Positions 1 through 8,900 of a stretch of 38,144 nt of DNA are shown here, piece by piece (position 1 is the first letter of the stretch; every line of letters begins with the position of its first letter). Position numbers and translations under genes: made by a program. The stretch is from Enteropsectra breve (Eukaryota > Microsporidia). The notes beneath the pieces were generated by a model that made no database searches, was not told the DNA's origin, and was given only the letters and a program-made list of their open reading frames with translations. The stretch is from positions 1-38,144 of the forward strand of contig JALPMN010000628.1 of assembly GCA_024243835.1 (NCBI GenBank), in the 5' to 3' direction.

Positions 1-46
1 TGCACCATATGCTTAAAGAATAGTGCACCATATGCTTAAAGAATAG
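1..46. repeat. Two exact tandem copies of a 23-bp unit
   Basis: The unit TGCACCATATGCTTAAAGAATAG-type 23-mer occupies 1-23 and is repeated without change at 24-46. The array begins at the first base of the window, so it may continue to the left. There is no coding potential and no link to a known element. Confidence 0.9.
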
Positions 47-184
47 TTGAAATGGACAGTTGAATCGAAAGAAACTTGCACTACCATACGTTTCAGTAAA
101 AAAGACAATATAATAGAAGCCCGGTGCCTAATATAACCATTTTACCTTAAAAATATTGAATATGCAATAAAAACTAAAAGCACT

Positions 185-1684
185 TTACTTCTCGATAATG
201 GTTGAATCAACTGTCAATAGCAGTTCAGCCATGTTGAATGCTGTTTTAACGATATATCTTTTCACATCTAATGGTTCGAGTATTGCACAGTTAAGCATAT
301 TGTCTACCCCGTTCAGCGATATGCCGCATAGCGGGCTCGATGAATGCGCCCTTCTAAGCATCTGCATCACTAAAATAACGTCTAAGCCGAAGTTCTCAGA
401 AAGAGTTGCTGGTATTTTTTCAAATGCCATCGACATGGCCTTGTATATAAAAGCCTTGCTTTCAGCAACCTCAAAGGATCTGTCCCTGCACAGCTTGCTC
501 AGAACCATATCTGAGGATCCGCCCCCTGCAATTATTGATTTGGTTTTGAAGGCCGATTTTATGGCGCACATGGCGTCATTAACAGCCCTGGACACTTCTT
601 CGATAGCCTCTTCCCCAGGCCCCCTCAAAAGCATCGTGTGCGCCTTGGTTTTCGTGCCTCTAAAATAATTTAGGCGCAGCTTTCCCATCTGTCTTTCCTC
701 ATAAACATCACATGTCGAGAGGGAAATGCATGCAGTGGACTGTGATATTGCGCCTCCGAATGCCTTTGCTATGTTTCCAAGATTCTGCACCCTTCCTGCG
801 CTGAATATGCCATGCGCTGCAAAGTACTGCGTGGCATAATCTCCAATCGGAAGCGAGCTAAGAACAACATTTGCTCCGCTCTCTTTGATTGCATGAAGTT
901 TGTTATTTATAATGCTCCATTCCGCATCGACCATTCTCTGGTACTCCTCGATGCCATTTATCCTCACCTCCGCATTATTGTGCTCAGCCTTCCACTCAAG
1001 CTCAACGTTCAGGCAGCATATCTTGGGGTTGCTTATATGTCTTGGCTGCTGCTCATAGCCTGCGTATGTGAATGGCCTTTCGAAGGCAATCCCCTCCACC
1101 ATCTCGGAATCAGCAACAGAGCCGCCACAAACGTGCTCGATGCTTATGTCATCTGTTTTTTGCAGCGTGGTTACTAACATTTTTGCAAAATGCTCTTTGC
1201 TATTCCTTATACTCTTTGAATTGAGAGATGCTTCGGCTAGTTTAATTACATTTTCAGTGTTGAATTCAACTTTTATGGCTTCAAGTTTTGACAAGCACTC
1301 GCTTTTTATTTCCTTCAACACCTGAGTTATCCCGCCGTAGGAGCTCGTGTCTTTTATAAATGGAACCAGTGCATTCAAAACAGCTGCTGTAAGCAAGACG
1401 ACACTTGTAGTGCCATCACCCACCGCATCGTCCTGCGACTTGCTTAGTCCACAGATAATTTTCGCAATGGGATGGGTATAGTTCATGTGCTTGAGGATCG
1501 TTGCACCATCATTGGTCATGATTGTCTTTTCTCCATAGAACAGCTTATCAAGCCCATATGGCCCAAGACTTGGCGCAATAAAACTGCTGATAGAATTGCA
1601 CACTTCAATATTAGATAAAACCTGCGCCTTGCCTGATCTACAGTCTTCTATTTTTTCCGTCTGAAAAATATATCTGGAGTCCAT
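185..1684 (-). CDS. CCT7: T-complex protein 1 subunit eta (CCT7)
   Basis: This is one of the eight subunits of the cytosolic chaperonin CCT/TRiC, which folds actin and tubulin using ATP. The 499 residues carry the group II chaperonin signatures: LGPYGLDKL near residue 40, NDGATIL at 58-64, and the nucleotide-binding GDGTTS at 89-94. Assignment to eta rather than another subunit rests on the apical-domain stretch: YAGYEQQPRHISNPKI, then LNVELEWKAEHNNAEVR, the EYQRMVDAEW segment, and LPIGDYATQYFAAHGIF. These match Cct7 almost word for word. The length is slightly below the usual 540-550 residues. The ATG at 1684 is preceded directly by an A/T element and ACCCTT, the start signal seen at other genes here. 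It is divergent from the NC2-alpha gene. Confidence 0.95.
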   Translation of the reverse strand: MDSRYIFQTEKIEDCRSGKAQVLSNIEVCNSISSFIAPSLGPYGLDKLFYGEKTIMTNDGATILKHMNYTHPIAKIICGLSKSQDDAVGDGTTSVVLLTAAVLNALVPFIKDTSSYGGITQVLKEIKSECLSKLEAIKVEFNTENVIKLAEASLNSKSIRNSKEHFAKMLVTTLQKTDDISIEHVCGGSVADSEMVEGIAFERPFTYAGYEQQPRHISNPKICCLNVELEWKAEHNNAEVRINGIEEYQRMVDAEWSIINNKLHAIKESGANVVLSSLPIGDYATQYFAAHGIFSAGRVQNLGNIAKAFGGAISQSTACISLSTCDVYEERQMGKLRLNYFRGTKTKAHTMLLRGPGEEAIEEVSRAVNDAMCAIKSAFKTKSIIAGGGSSDMVLSKLCRDRSFEVAESKAFIYKAMSMAFEKIPATLSENFGLDVILVMQMLRRAHSSSPLCGISLNGVDNMLNCAILEPLDVKRYIVKTAFNMAELLLTVDSTIIEK

Positions 1685-1700
1685 AAGGGTAAAATTTTTT
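1685..1700 (-). promoter_or_regulatory. A/T element plus CCC start signal of CCT7
   Basis: On the minus strand AAAAAATTTT is followed by ACCCTT and then the ATG. The same arrangement stands before the acyl-CoA synthetase, Msh6 and the 79-residue gene. CCC or GGG motifs of this kind just before start codons are described for microsporidia and suggest a very short 5' UTR. Confidence 0.6.
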
Positions 1701-2392
1701 GCGCCTAAGAGCTCAAATATTTAATGCTGCACACACGGCATTAGATTTGTATGCTGAACTATACAAAATAGCATTATAATATAGCAATGATGCACTGCCG
1801 ATAGTGTTGACTGGTGCAAGATAACATTTTTTCACCTATATTATTTTTACAGAATTTGATCCTTTTTCGGAAGAGTATGCAATGTTTAGCATATCATGCA
1901 CTCATGCACAGCATCACTTTTCATACGCTGAACAGATATCAGGCTCCTCATTATATAATATTGCATGGTACTAAGTGTAATTACAAGATGCTAAGGTAAT
2001 GACGTTATTTTTTTCAAGATGCAGGAAATATTATTGAAACAAGAGCATTTTAACTCTGGGCTTTTATTACCAGTCAATTTTCGGCTGCATCTGCCAAGTG
2101 GGATCAGTTATCGATAATATAAATATTTCCTTACAAAAGTCAGTTTAATGGTTTCGAAATGAATGCACATGCCCAACTATCGTATCTTTACAATGAATAA
2201 ATCATCATGACCATTAATGGGTTAAATAGAGTAGTATTTAGCAATTCTTTCGTGACTTCTTATCTTTAAAAACAAGCCAAATCAGCAGGTTAACACATAG
2301 CTAGATGTCGAGTTATGTACTAGAAGGCATGAAATATCTTATGTTATCAGAGGCAAACAGGAAGTAATTTAAAAATTTTATTTGTTTAGTCC
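1701..2392. other. Intergenic, CCT7 / NC2-alpha divergent spacer
   Basis: About 690 bp between two divergently transcribed genes. I see no convincing gene. One 61-codon frame (1814-1999, +) lacks an ATG start and is not recognisable. An A/T block (AATTTAAAAATTTTA) lies about 20 bp before the NC2-alpha ATG. Confidence 0.6.
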
Positions 2393-2686
2393 ATGGGTGA
2401 AGAGGGACTTACTGATCTACAACGAAAAAAGAAAACGCGTTTTCCGATATCGCGAATCAAAAAGCTGATGCAACAGAATGAAGATATAGGAAAAACTACT
2501 GGCACAGTCCCAGTGGTATTAAGCAAAGCGGTTGAGCTCTTTGCTATAGAGTTTATTGGATTGCTGGCCGAGGACGCAATAAAAAACGATGCACAGAGAG
2601 TCCAAGATGTGCAGATAAAAAACGTTATAACTGGAGGGGAGTCCAAATACAAATTTCTGGCTCCTCTTTTCAATGAAGAGGGGTAA
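2393..2686 (+). CDS. Histone-fold protein, NC2-alpha (DRAP1/Bur6)-like
   Basis: NC2-alpha pairs with NC2-beta through a histone fold and binds TBP on promoter DNA, repressing or tuning Pol II transcription. The 97-residue protein is almost only the histone fold: a short basic leader, then TRFPISRIKKLMQQNEDIGK, TVPVVLSKAVELFAIEFIG, and a third helix region ending in YKFLAPLF. The 'RFPxxRIKKxMQxxEDIGK' start and the 'VPVVLSKAVELF' second helix fit NC2-alpha better than NF-YC, whose equivalent helix has a different partner surface. Dpb3/CHRAC-type subunits remain a second choice. The ATG at 2393 sits in a CCATGG context after an A/T element. The partner NC2-beta is not in the window. Confidence 0.75.
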   Translation: MGEEGLTDLQRKKKTRFPISRIKKLMQQNEDIGKTTGTVPVVLSKAVELFAIEFIGLLAEDAIKNDAQRVQDVQIKNVITGGESKYKFLAPLFNEEG

Positions 2687-3426
2687 CTAAAACAATATGT
2701 GATTCTTCAGAGGTAATGCTTTTGCTGCATTTAAGGCGCTTGCATATTAAAAATATTTGATAGTATTACTACAATAGCCCATGGCTTCGCAATCTGGTGA
2801 TTGGCGATGGCCGGTTGTTTTATAATTTTTTTATTGATTCAATGCTAAATCAGCTAATCATTTATTTATCGTCGTTATCAATACTGCCCTGTTATTAGTC
2901 TTTTATTTTATTACAGTGGAAATTTTACCGGCAATGGCATAGAAACATTTTTACTGTAGGATTTCAATATTGTAACGCTTTGCCAAGACGTTTACAGTCA
3001 TTGCTGGATCTCATTCATATTCCACAAGTTCGATGATTTATCTTCGCCACAGCTTATCTTATAGCAAGCTACGGCAAGAATAGCACAGGATGTATGCTGC
3101 GACACTGTGAGTAAACTAGGTTTTTTATCATAGAGCAAAAAAGGGCGCACTGGTACATAACTGGTAGTAAATGGTTTCAGACATCTTTGTCATTAGCCAA
3201 ATGGACCCGATTAATTTTCTTTCAAAAATCTGTTTCACTTATACATTTCGTGAGTCATTTTGGTAATATCCATTGGAATCGCAGAAATACGTAAAAAGTG
3301 AATAAGCCATTCGATATAAAGAGTTTATTTATCGTGCACAAGTTTTGTTTCGCATGCATATTAACAAAACAAGTTACTGAGCTGAATTGTCATTTCAAGA
3401 TACTTGGATCAAAATAAGTATTAACA
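2687..3426. other. Intergenic, convergent spacer with a motif-marked micro-ORF
   Basis: About 740 bp between the 3' ends of NC2-alpha (+) and the unrecognised minus-strand gene. It contains a CCCATGG start-like signal at 2778-2784 that opens only a 14-codon frame ending at 2825, and a 46-codon frame without ATG ending at 3036. No RNA gene was recognised. Confidence 0.5.
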
Positions 3427-3984
3427 TTAAGAAAAGCTCTCTCTGAAGCATGGGATGGGAATGTGAGTAAGCCCCATCCATTCTTCAATATTGCTAAATG
3501 GCAGCGCATGTTCAAAGTCTAGTGAGAATTTGCTGAAGGCATTGATCCCATCCCACACATTGCCGCAGGGGTCCTTTATCGTGAAATCGAGCCTTCCGTT
3601 CTCAATGATAATTGTAGACTGGTATATCGTGTGTGCAAGATCAGACACAGATTTTCTTGAAGCTTTGTACATCCTAAGGCATACATATCCATTTGGGTAT
3701 ATAATTTTTCCTGCTTTCCCTTGTGCCAGTAGAAATGCCGAGGATGAGCCAAAGCTCAGTATATATATAGGAGAAAAATCAAAGTACTCTTCAAGATAAT
3801 CAGCTAGTAGGACCGTGTTGCATGCAGCAGGCCTTAACTTCAAGGGTGTGTGCCTAACAAGACAACTGACGAGTGTTTTTGCATGCGCCTCTAGCTGTTT
3901 TTTAGCAATACTCTGCTTTTCTAAGGCATTTTGATGATTTTTTCTTTTACATTATGCCTCTTCAATAGCTTTATTGGTGTTCAT
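3427..3984 (-). pseudogene. Unrecognised gene with in-frame stop at codon 11
   Basis: I do not recognise the product. On the minus strand an ATG at 3984 is preceded by an A/T-rich tract and CCCC, like real starts in this window. It reads ten codons (MNTNKAIEEA) and then meets TAA at 3952-3954. The same frame then stays open to the stop at 3427, about 175 more codons. The stretch just after the stop (residues such as NALEKQSIAKKQLEAHAKT) looks like a helix of a real protein and runs without a break into the rest, and there is no other in-frame ATG before the body of the protein. Possibilities are a recent pseudogene, a sequence error, read-through, or an unrecognised splice event. The only nearby GT lies after the stop, so a simple GT-AG intron does not remove it. 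No membrane segment or known motif was seen. Confidence 0.5.
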
Positions 3985-4423
3985 GATGCTGCTGGGGCTG
4001 AAAAAACTAAAAAATCCCTCTGAGGAAAATAAAAACGGGCCGAGAGCAGGATAGTGATAGCAAAATAATACAACGAGCATAGAATACTCATATTAAAATA
4101 AAAAAATGATGAAATCGCATAGAGACCCGAAATCTGGATTCATTAAACGGAAATATAAATTACCGATATAAATACTTTATCGTTAATAGTCTTGTGCTGC
4201 AAATAATGGTTATCCATAGATGGGAATTTAATTATTAGAACAATTATACGACAAAATTCATATAGCAATAGTTCTTTTATGCTTATTTCGCTTCAGGCAA
4301 ACTATGAACCATGTGCGGGCACCCAACGCTAGTTAAGTAATACGATTTTAAATAATTTGAAGAAGCTACATGCACAGAATATGCCGTGCAGGAAAATAAT
4401 TAACCATCCTTTAATTATCAAAA
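3985..4423. other. Intergenic, A/T-rich spacer
   Basis: About 440 bp between two minus-strand genes. The part next to 3984 holds the CCCC and A/T start signal of the interrupted gene. The rest is A/T-rich with no frame or RNA gene that I can support. Confidence 0.6.
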
Positions 4424-5101
4424 TTATTTAGTTTTTCGTTTCTTCTTCCCGTGCCGATTCTGCACAATTTTACTGGCACCTTTTCTTTTCTTCTCGACGA
4501 TAGCAAGAAGCTCATATATGAAAATAATACTGCACAGTGCGACCAGAAATAGCACCAGAATTTGTATTTTAGACAATGAATTCAAAAAGGGATATTGCCA
4601 TTCAGCAGTCTTGGCATAGCCAAAACAGCTGACAGCACCATAGGAGCAGACAAACAGGCAAATCCAAACGTACAGCTTTTTATCTCCAAGCAAGGGTATG
4701 GCCCTCCAGACTACCAGCAGACAAATAAGAGGGAAAAGGTGCTGGACGAGGGATGTATACAGAGAAAGCCCAATGCCTGCCTTAACAAACTTCTCTTTTT
4801 GGAAAGACATAGGGTCGAATATGTGTTTGTACCAGTAAAAGATACTGACGAACGACTGGATCGGAAGGGATACTGAAAGAATCGTACTTACTGTGCGTTT
4901 TTGTACTTTGTGTATGTGTTTATAAACAAGGAAAAGACCTGTCGTAGCAGCGCTCAAAAAAGAAATCCAGTTTGTGGCGTAGGCCATCTTTCCGAAATAC
5001 ATTAGTGCAATATCGGCTGCTATTTCTTTTGGCATACAGTAGTCAGAGAGGCCGTAAAGTATCTGTGCGAGCATGGATGCAAGGAGCAAGGAAATGAGCA
5101 T
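4424..5101 (-). CDS. AIG1/FAR-17a-like multi-pass membrane protein
   Basis: A 225-residue protein with about six hydrophobic segments and a strongly basic tail (KKRKG through KKKRKTK). The layout fits the AIG1/ADTRP/FAR-17a family, whose animal members hydrolyse fatty-acid esters of hydroxy fatty acids in membranes. Seen: a 'NWISFLS' block at 44-50 where AIG1 has a YLTF block, SLPIQSFVSIFYW followed by a 'DPM' segment (78-98), QHLFPL at 120-125, and a late EWQYPFL (168-173) resembling the family's WVYPFL. The catalytic Thr of AIG1 would be Ser47 here and the His is probably His121, though the spacing around it is shifted. The frame continues upstream to a GTG, but the ATG at 5101 lies directly after CCC and is the better start. 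Function in this organism is inferred from family only. Confidence 0.6.
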   Translation of the reverse strand: MLISLLLASMLAQILYGLSDYCMPKEIAADIALMYFGKMAYATNWISFLSAATTGLFLVYKHIHKVQKRTVSTILSVSLPIQSFVSIFYWYKHIFDPMSFQKEKFVKAGIGLSLYTSLVQHLFPLICLLVVWRAIPLLGDKKLYVWICLFVCSYGAVSCFGYAKTAEWQYPFLNSLSKIQILVLFLVALCSIIFIYELLAIVEKKRKGASKIVQNRHGKKKRKTK

Positions 5102-5941
5102 GGGCTGACAAACATCACAATATTTATACACAAAGTAAATAAATCTTTAAGTTTTGATATTAGCCAAATCATTGCTTTAATAGTCAAAAAACAAAACATC
5201 TGCTCATTTCTAACCAAAATCTTGAGCTATACAAGCACAAACAGTTATTTTACGTGCCTTTTTATAAGAAAAGTCTGAGGAAAATATTCGTTTGATCTTG
5301 AGAACGTGCTTTCAGGAAAAATGTGTTATTTTCAAGAAACGAATTTTTGCACGCAAAGAAAGTAGTAACAAACTGAGTGTACTATATAAAACACGAGCTG
5401 CCGAAAATCTAGCTGCATGCCCAAAGCAGCTTCACACAAAATTTTAAGCCTTCGAAATGAAAGAAATACTGCCTCAGTCGATTAAGTTCCCTGCTTCAGT
5501 CTGAAGTAGCAAAGAGTATAACCTTAAACATTATGGAAATTTTATAATATCAAACTTTCTCTGTCACATGGCATTAGAGATGTTGAAAACAATGCATTAT
5601 GCCTGTAATTCGCTATTTTTTTAATGCTGAAACTTGAACATTCTTAAAAAGTCACCAAGACGTTAGCCAGCGATACAATTTGGCGAGCTGCAGTTTATGA
5701 GCTCTAAAAAATCTATTGAAGAGGGCCAACCAACTTTATTTTGTGCATACATGTAACTAGTTTTTCTACTTCGGCATCGAAAATTAAATTTAAGCTAAGG
5801 TTGATGCTGTCGCCGCTAAACTCTTCTGGCTTAAGGAGCGGACTTATTGTGCTTTGGATTAGCGCAAAATGCGTTTTAATAGCAAAACAATTTAAAAATT
5901 ATTGATTCTTTTACAGGCACTTAGTGCATAATTATTTATCA
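5102..5941. other. Intergenic, divergent spacer upstream of Prp8
   Basis: About 840 bp between AIG1-like (-) and Prp8 (+). CCC abuts the AIG1-like ATG on the minus strand. Near the Prp8 end there is an A/T element (AATTTAAAAATTATTG, 5890-5905) and a small perfect inverted repeat GCAC-TTA-GTGC (5918-5928). No gene was seen. Confidence 0.5.
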
Positions 5942-8900
5942 ATGGGCCCTATCTTTGTGGCTACTTGTTCAAATATGTTTTTTCTTTTGTTTGTTTATTT
6001 TGAGCCTATTAGTTGGCATATGAATGGAAATAACAGAGATTATTCTGATACCATAGAAAAGATACTAAGCACAAGAAATAATGAGCTTGAAGACATTGTT
6101 TATATGCCTAAAGCCTTGTTTTATTTATTTAAAACAGTTCCAATGCCGTGGCAGCACCGAAAGTTCATCGAAATAAAAAAATATCAAAATAATATTTTCG
6201 CCGTTGACAAATATAAGCTATCCCATGCGCAATTCCGCCAAAGATTACGTGCAGGCAAAAGCCTGCTGTCGTTAGAACAAAAAGACGAAACAGTAGAGAA
6301 TAGTGATGGATATTCAAAATACTGCAATGCAGCTCCTCTTGATAGGCTAAGAATATTGTTTGCATCTGAGGAAGCTAAATATAAAGAAAGCGCCATCATT
6401 AGGGATCATACGCGTAATAGGCACACAAATATTTCGCGGACACTGAGCACTTACTTACGGCAGAATGCTGGAAAAACACATCCGAGCGTAATGGGTGGTA
6501 TTTGTAAGCTTCGAGCTGGAAAACAGCCTTCAGTCCGTAAAAGAAGAAACAAAAGAGTCCCCTTTGCAAGAAAAATGAAGGGACGGGGCTCTCCGGCACA
6601 AAGCTTTAAATGCGAATGGGTCTTTGCAGCTTCCATAATTCTCTACAAATACAGAAGCATGCTGAATAAATTTATTTTACAGAGGTATATGGGCCTCATA
6701 TCCATATCTGAAGATTACAAGATTCATTATGAGAGGAAGCTATCGACAAAGGAAAAGAAAAGATGCAGGCTCGGTGAGACTCACAGAATCCTTGCAGATC
6801 TTCTTCGAATTATCAGTTTAATTGTCGAGTCGGTTGTAAAAATGAAATTTCATGTAATCAGCGAAAATGATAACTTCAACAACCTGAATTATATATTAAA
6901 CAATGTGGGAGTATTGACTGGTTTGTACAAGCACAGATACTCAATCAAGAAGTATGTTGTGCGCTGCAAAAAGATATCTAAACAGAAACGTTGCTGGGTT
7001 TTCTCTTGGAAGATATGGGTATGTGCCTTCGGAGGGCTGGCTACAAGAATGGAACGCAATCTCAAAGCACTCTGTAGAAGGATTAAATATGGAAGGCCTG
7101 GTGCAGAAAAGCAGCTATCAAAACAGAGGATTGAAAGCAATAGCGACATAAATACCAAGCAGTATTTAACTGCACAAGATGGGTTCTCTAAAAAATTTCT
7201 GCACCATTTTAATGAAAGCTGGAGATGCTGGAAGGCCGGGCTCGTGTATACTAGCGGTGTTGATGCAATCGATGATATAATCAATAAGCATCTTGCTGCA
7301 AAGATTCAAGAATACAAAATCTCTTCTGTTTCCGGAAAACAATCCTTAAACAAAATCAGCCTAAAAAGGCTAAATGCTAAAAAGTTACGTTTGTGGCTAC
7401 ATTGTGAAAATGAAAAGCAAATCGATAGCCTAAACTCTACACCTCATCTATCTCCACAAAGTATGGGCCCTTTGCAAGAAGTGTTGTGTCGTCTACAGGA
7501 AAAAAAGCATGATCTGAATATATTGAGAAAGACGGCCCCGACTTTAAGCTGTGATTTATTTCAGCGCCATGCAAAAATAGCATTTCCTGACGTTTCTTCG
7601 TTTAAATTATACCAAAAAACTATGAATTCACTGGCAGTCAAGGAATGTAAAGCCGTGCGAGAATTCTTGAAGCATGCCAATCATAAACAAAGATTCCAAA
7701 ATATGAAGGATTCTATATGTTGCAAGCGTATGTTCCAGCCATTCGTGCTTAAATCAAAAGCCCTGCTAAACCTGTGCCCTGTTTTTATCGGTGACATCGA
7801 GGACAAGACAGTCGATTCATTTTTGAGCTGCTTTTTATGGGAAAAGGCGCACCAAGCTGGAATTATCCCAGATTACTTTGTAAGCGCAGGCACTTCTGAA
7901 ATAGCATCTGTTCTCAAAATTGCAGATTGTTTAATAATGATGGGCAAACGGCATTTTCATGCCTACAAAATGGATGAAATTAGCTCGTCCATAAATCTCA
8001 CGCTATTGAGCCATGTTCTAAAAAAATATATCGATCCAATTGTTGCCGATTATTTAATCTCCAGAATAAACACGAAAGTAGTATATAAAGACATGGAGGT
8101 TATAAATATAGTGGGTGTCCCCCGTAGAATTGAGTTTTACGATTTTATCGAAATGCTTCTAGGCGTGGTATTTGCAGCGGCTCATCTCCCCAGAGAACAA
8201 ATTGTCTGTGCATACAAAAATGAAATATTTGTGGCACCAGGATTGGTAGAGGGGAGTATTCCGAAAAGTGTTTTTCTTTCAAATGCAACGCGAGCTGATT
8301 ATTCGATGGAGGAGTTTGTGATAGACGGTTTTAACATATCAATAGGCGACAAATGGACTCAAAATTGCTTCAAAACGAAAATAAGTACAAATCATAGTCG
8401 ATTTATAGCGATATCGCCATCTACGGATGCAATAACCAAATTCAAGTCCGATGCGCAGGAGCTTTGCATAAAGGGAAGCGAAGAACAGTTTACCAGACTT
8501 GTTGATAAGTGGAACCAGCTCGTGTGCGCATATCTCTTTAAATTCAGAGAAACTGCAGACACAAAATCTCTTGTTGAAAACGAGTACAAAATCTTGAATG
8601 TAATCCGAGCAAAAATCGGAACAAAAATGACTGCGAGGTTTCCTGACGTTATGTTTTACGGGCCGCGAGAGCTCGGGTGCCTCGGAATGCTCAGTCTACG
8701 AGATGCTGTTAAAATATCATCTCAGAAAAAAGTAAATATAAACTTCAAAAGATTTGTAATTCCATGGCAGAGCTGCAGCCACGGTCAATCCACAAAGTCA
8801 AATGAACACTCTAGCAATAACGCACATAGCTCAGATAAATATATCCACCCAGCGCTGGAAAGACGCTTTGTTGGAGGCTTCGAGTTCCACAGATACAATC

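Noticed and set aside
198..1325. Three plus-strand open frames lying over CCT7.
   Set aside because: They are antisense shadows of the strongly matched CCT7 gene with no motifs of their own.
1814..1999. 61-codon frame in the CCT7 / NC2-alpha spacer.
   Set aside because: GTG start, no start signal, no recognisable sequence; expected by chance in a spacer of this size.
5238..5262. GCCTTTTTAT recalls the U5 snRNA loop GCCTTTTAC.
   Set aside because: The loop does not match exactly, and no flanking stem or Sm site was found.
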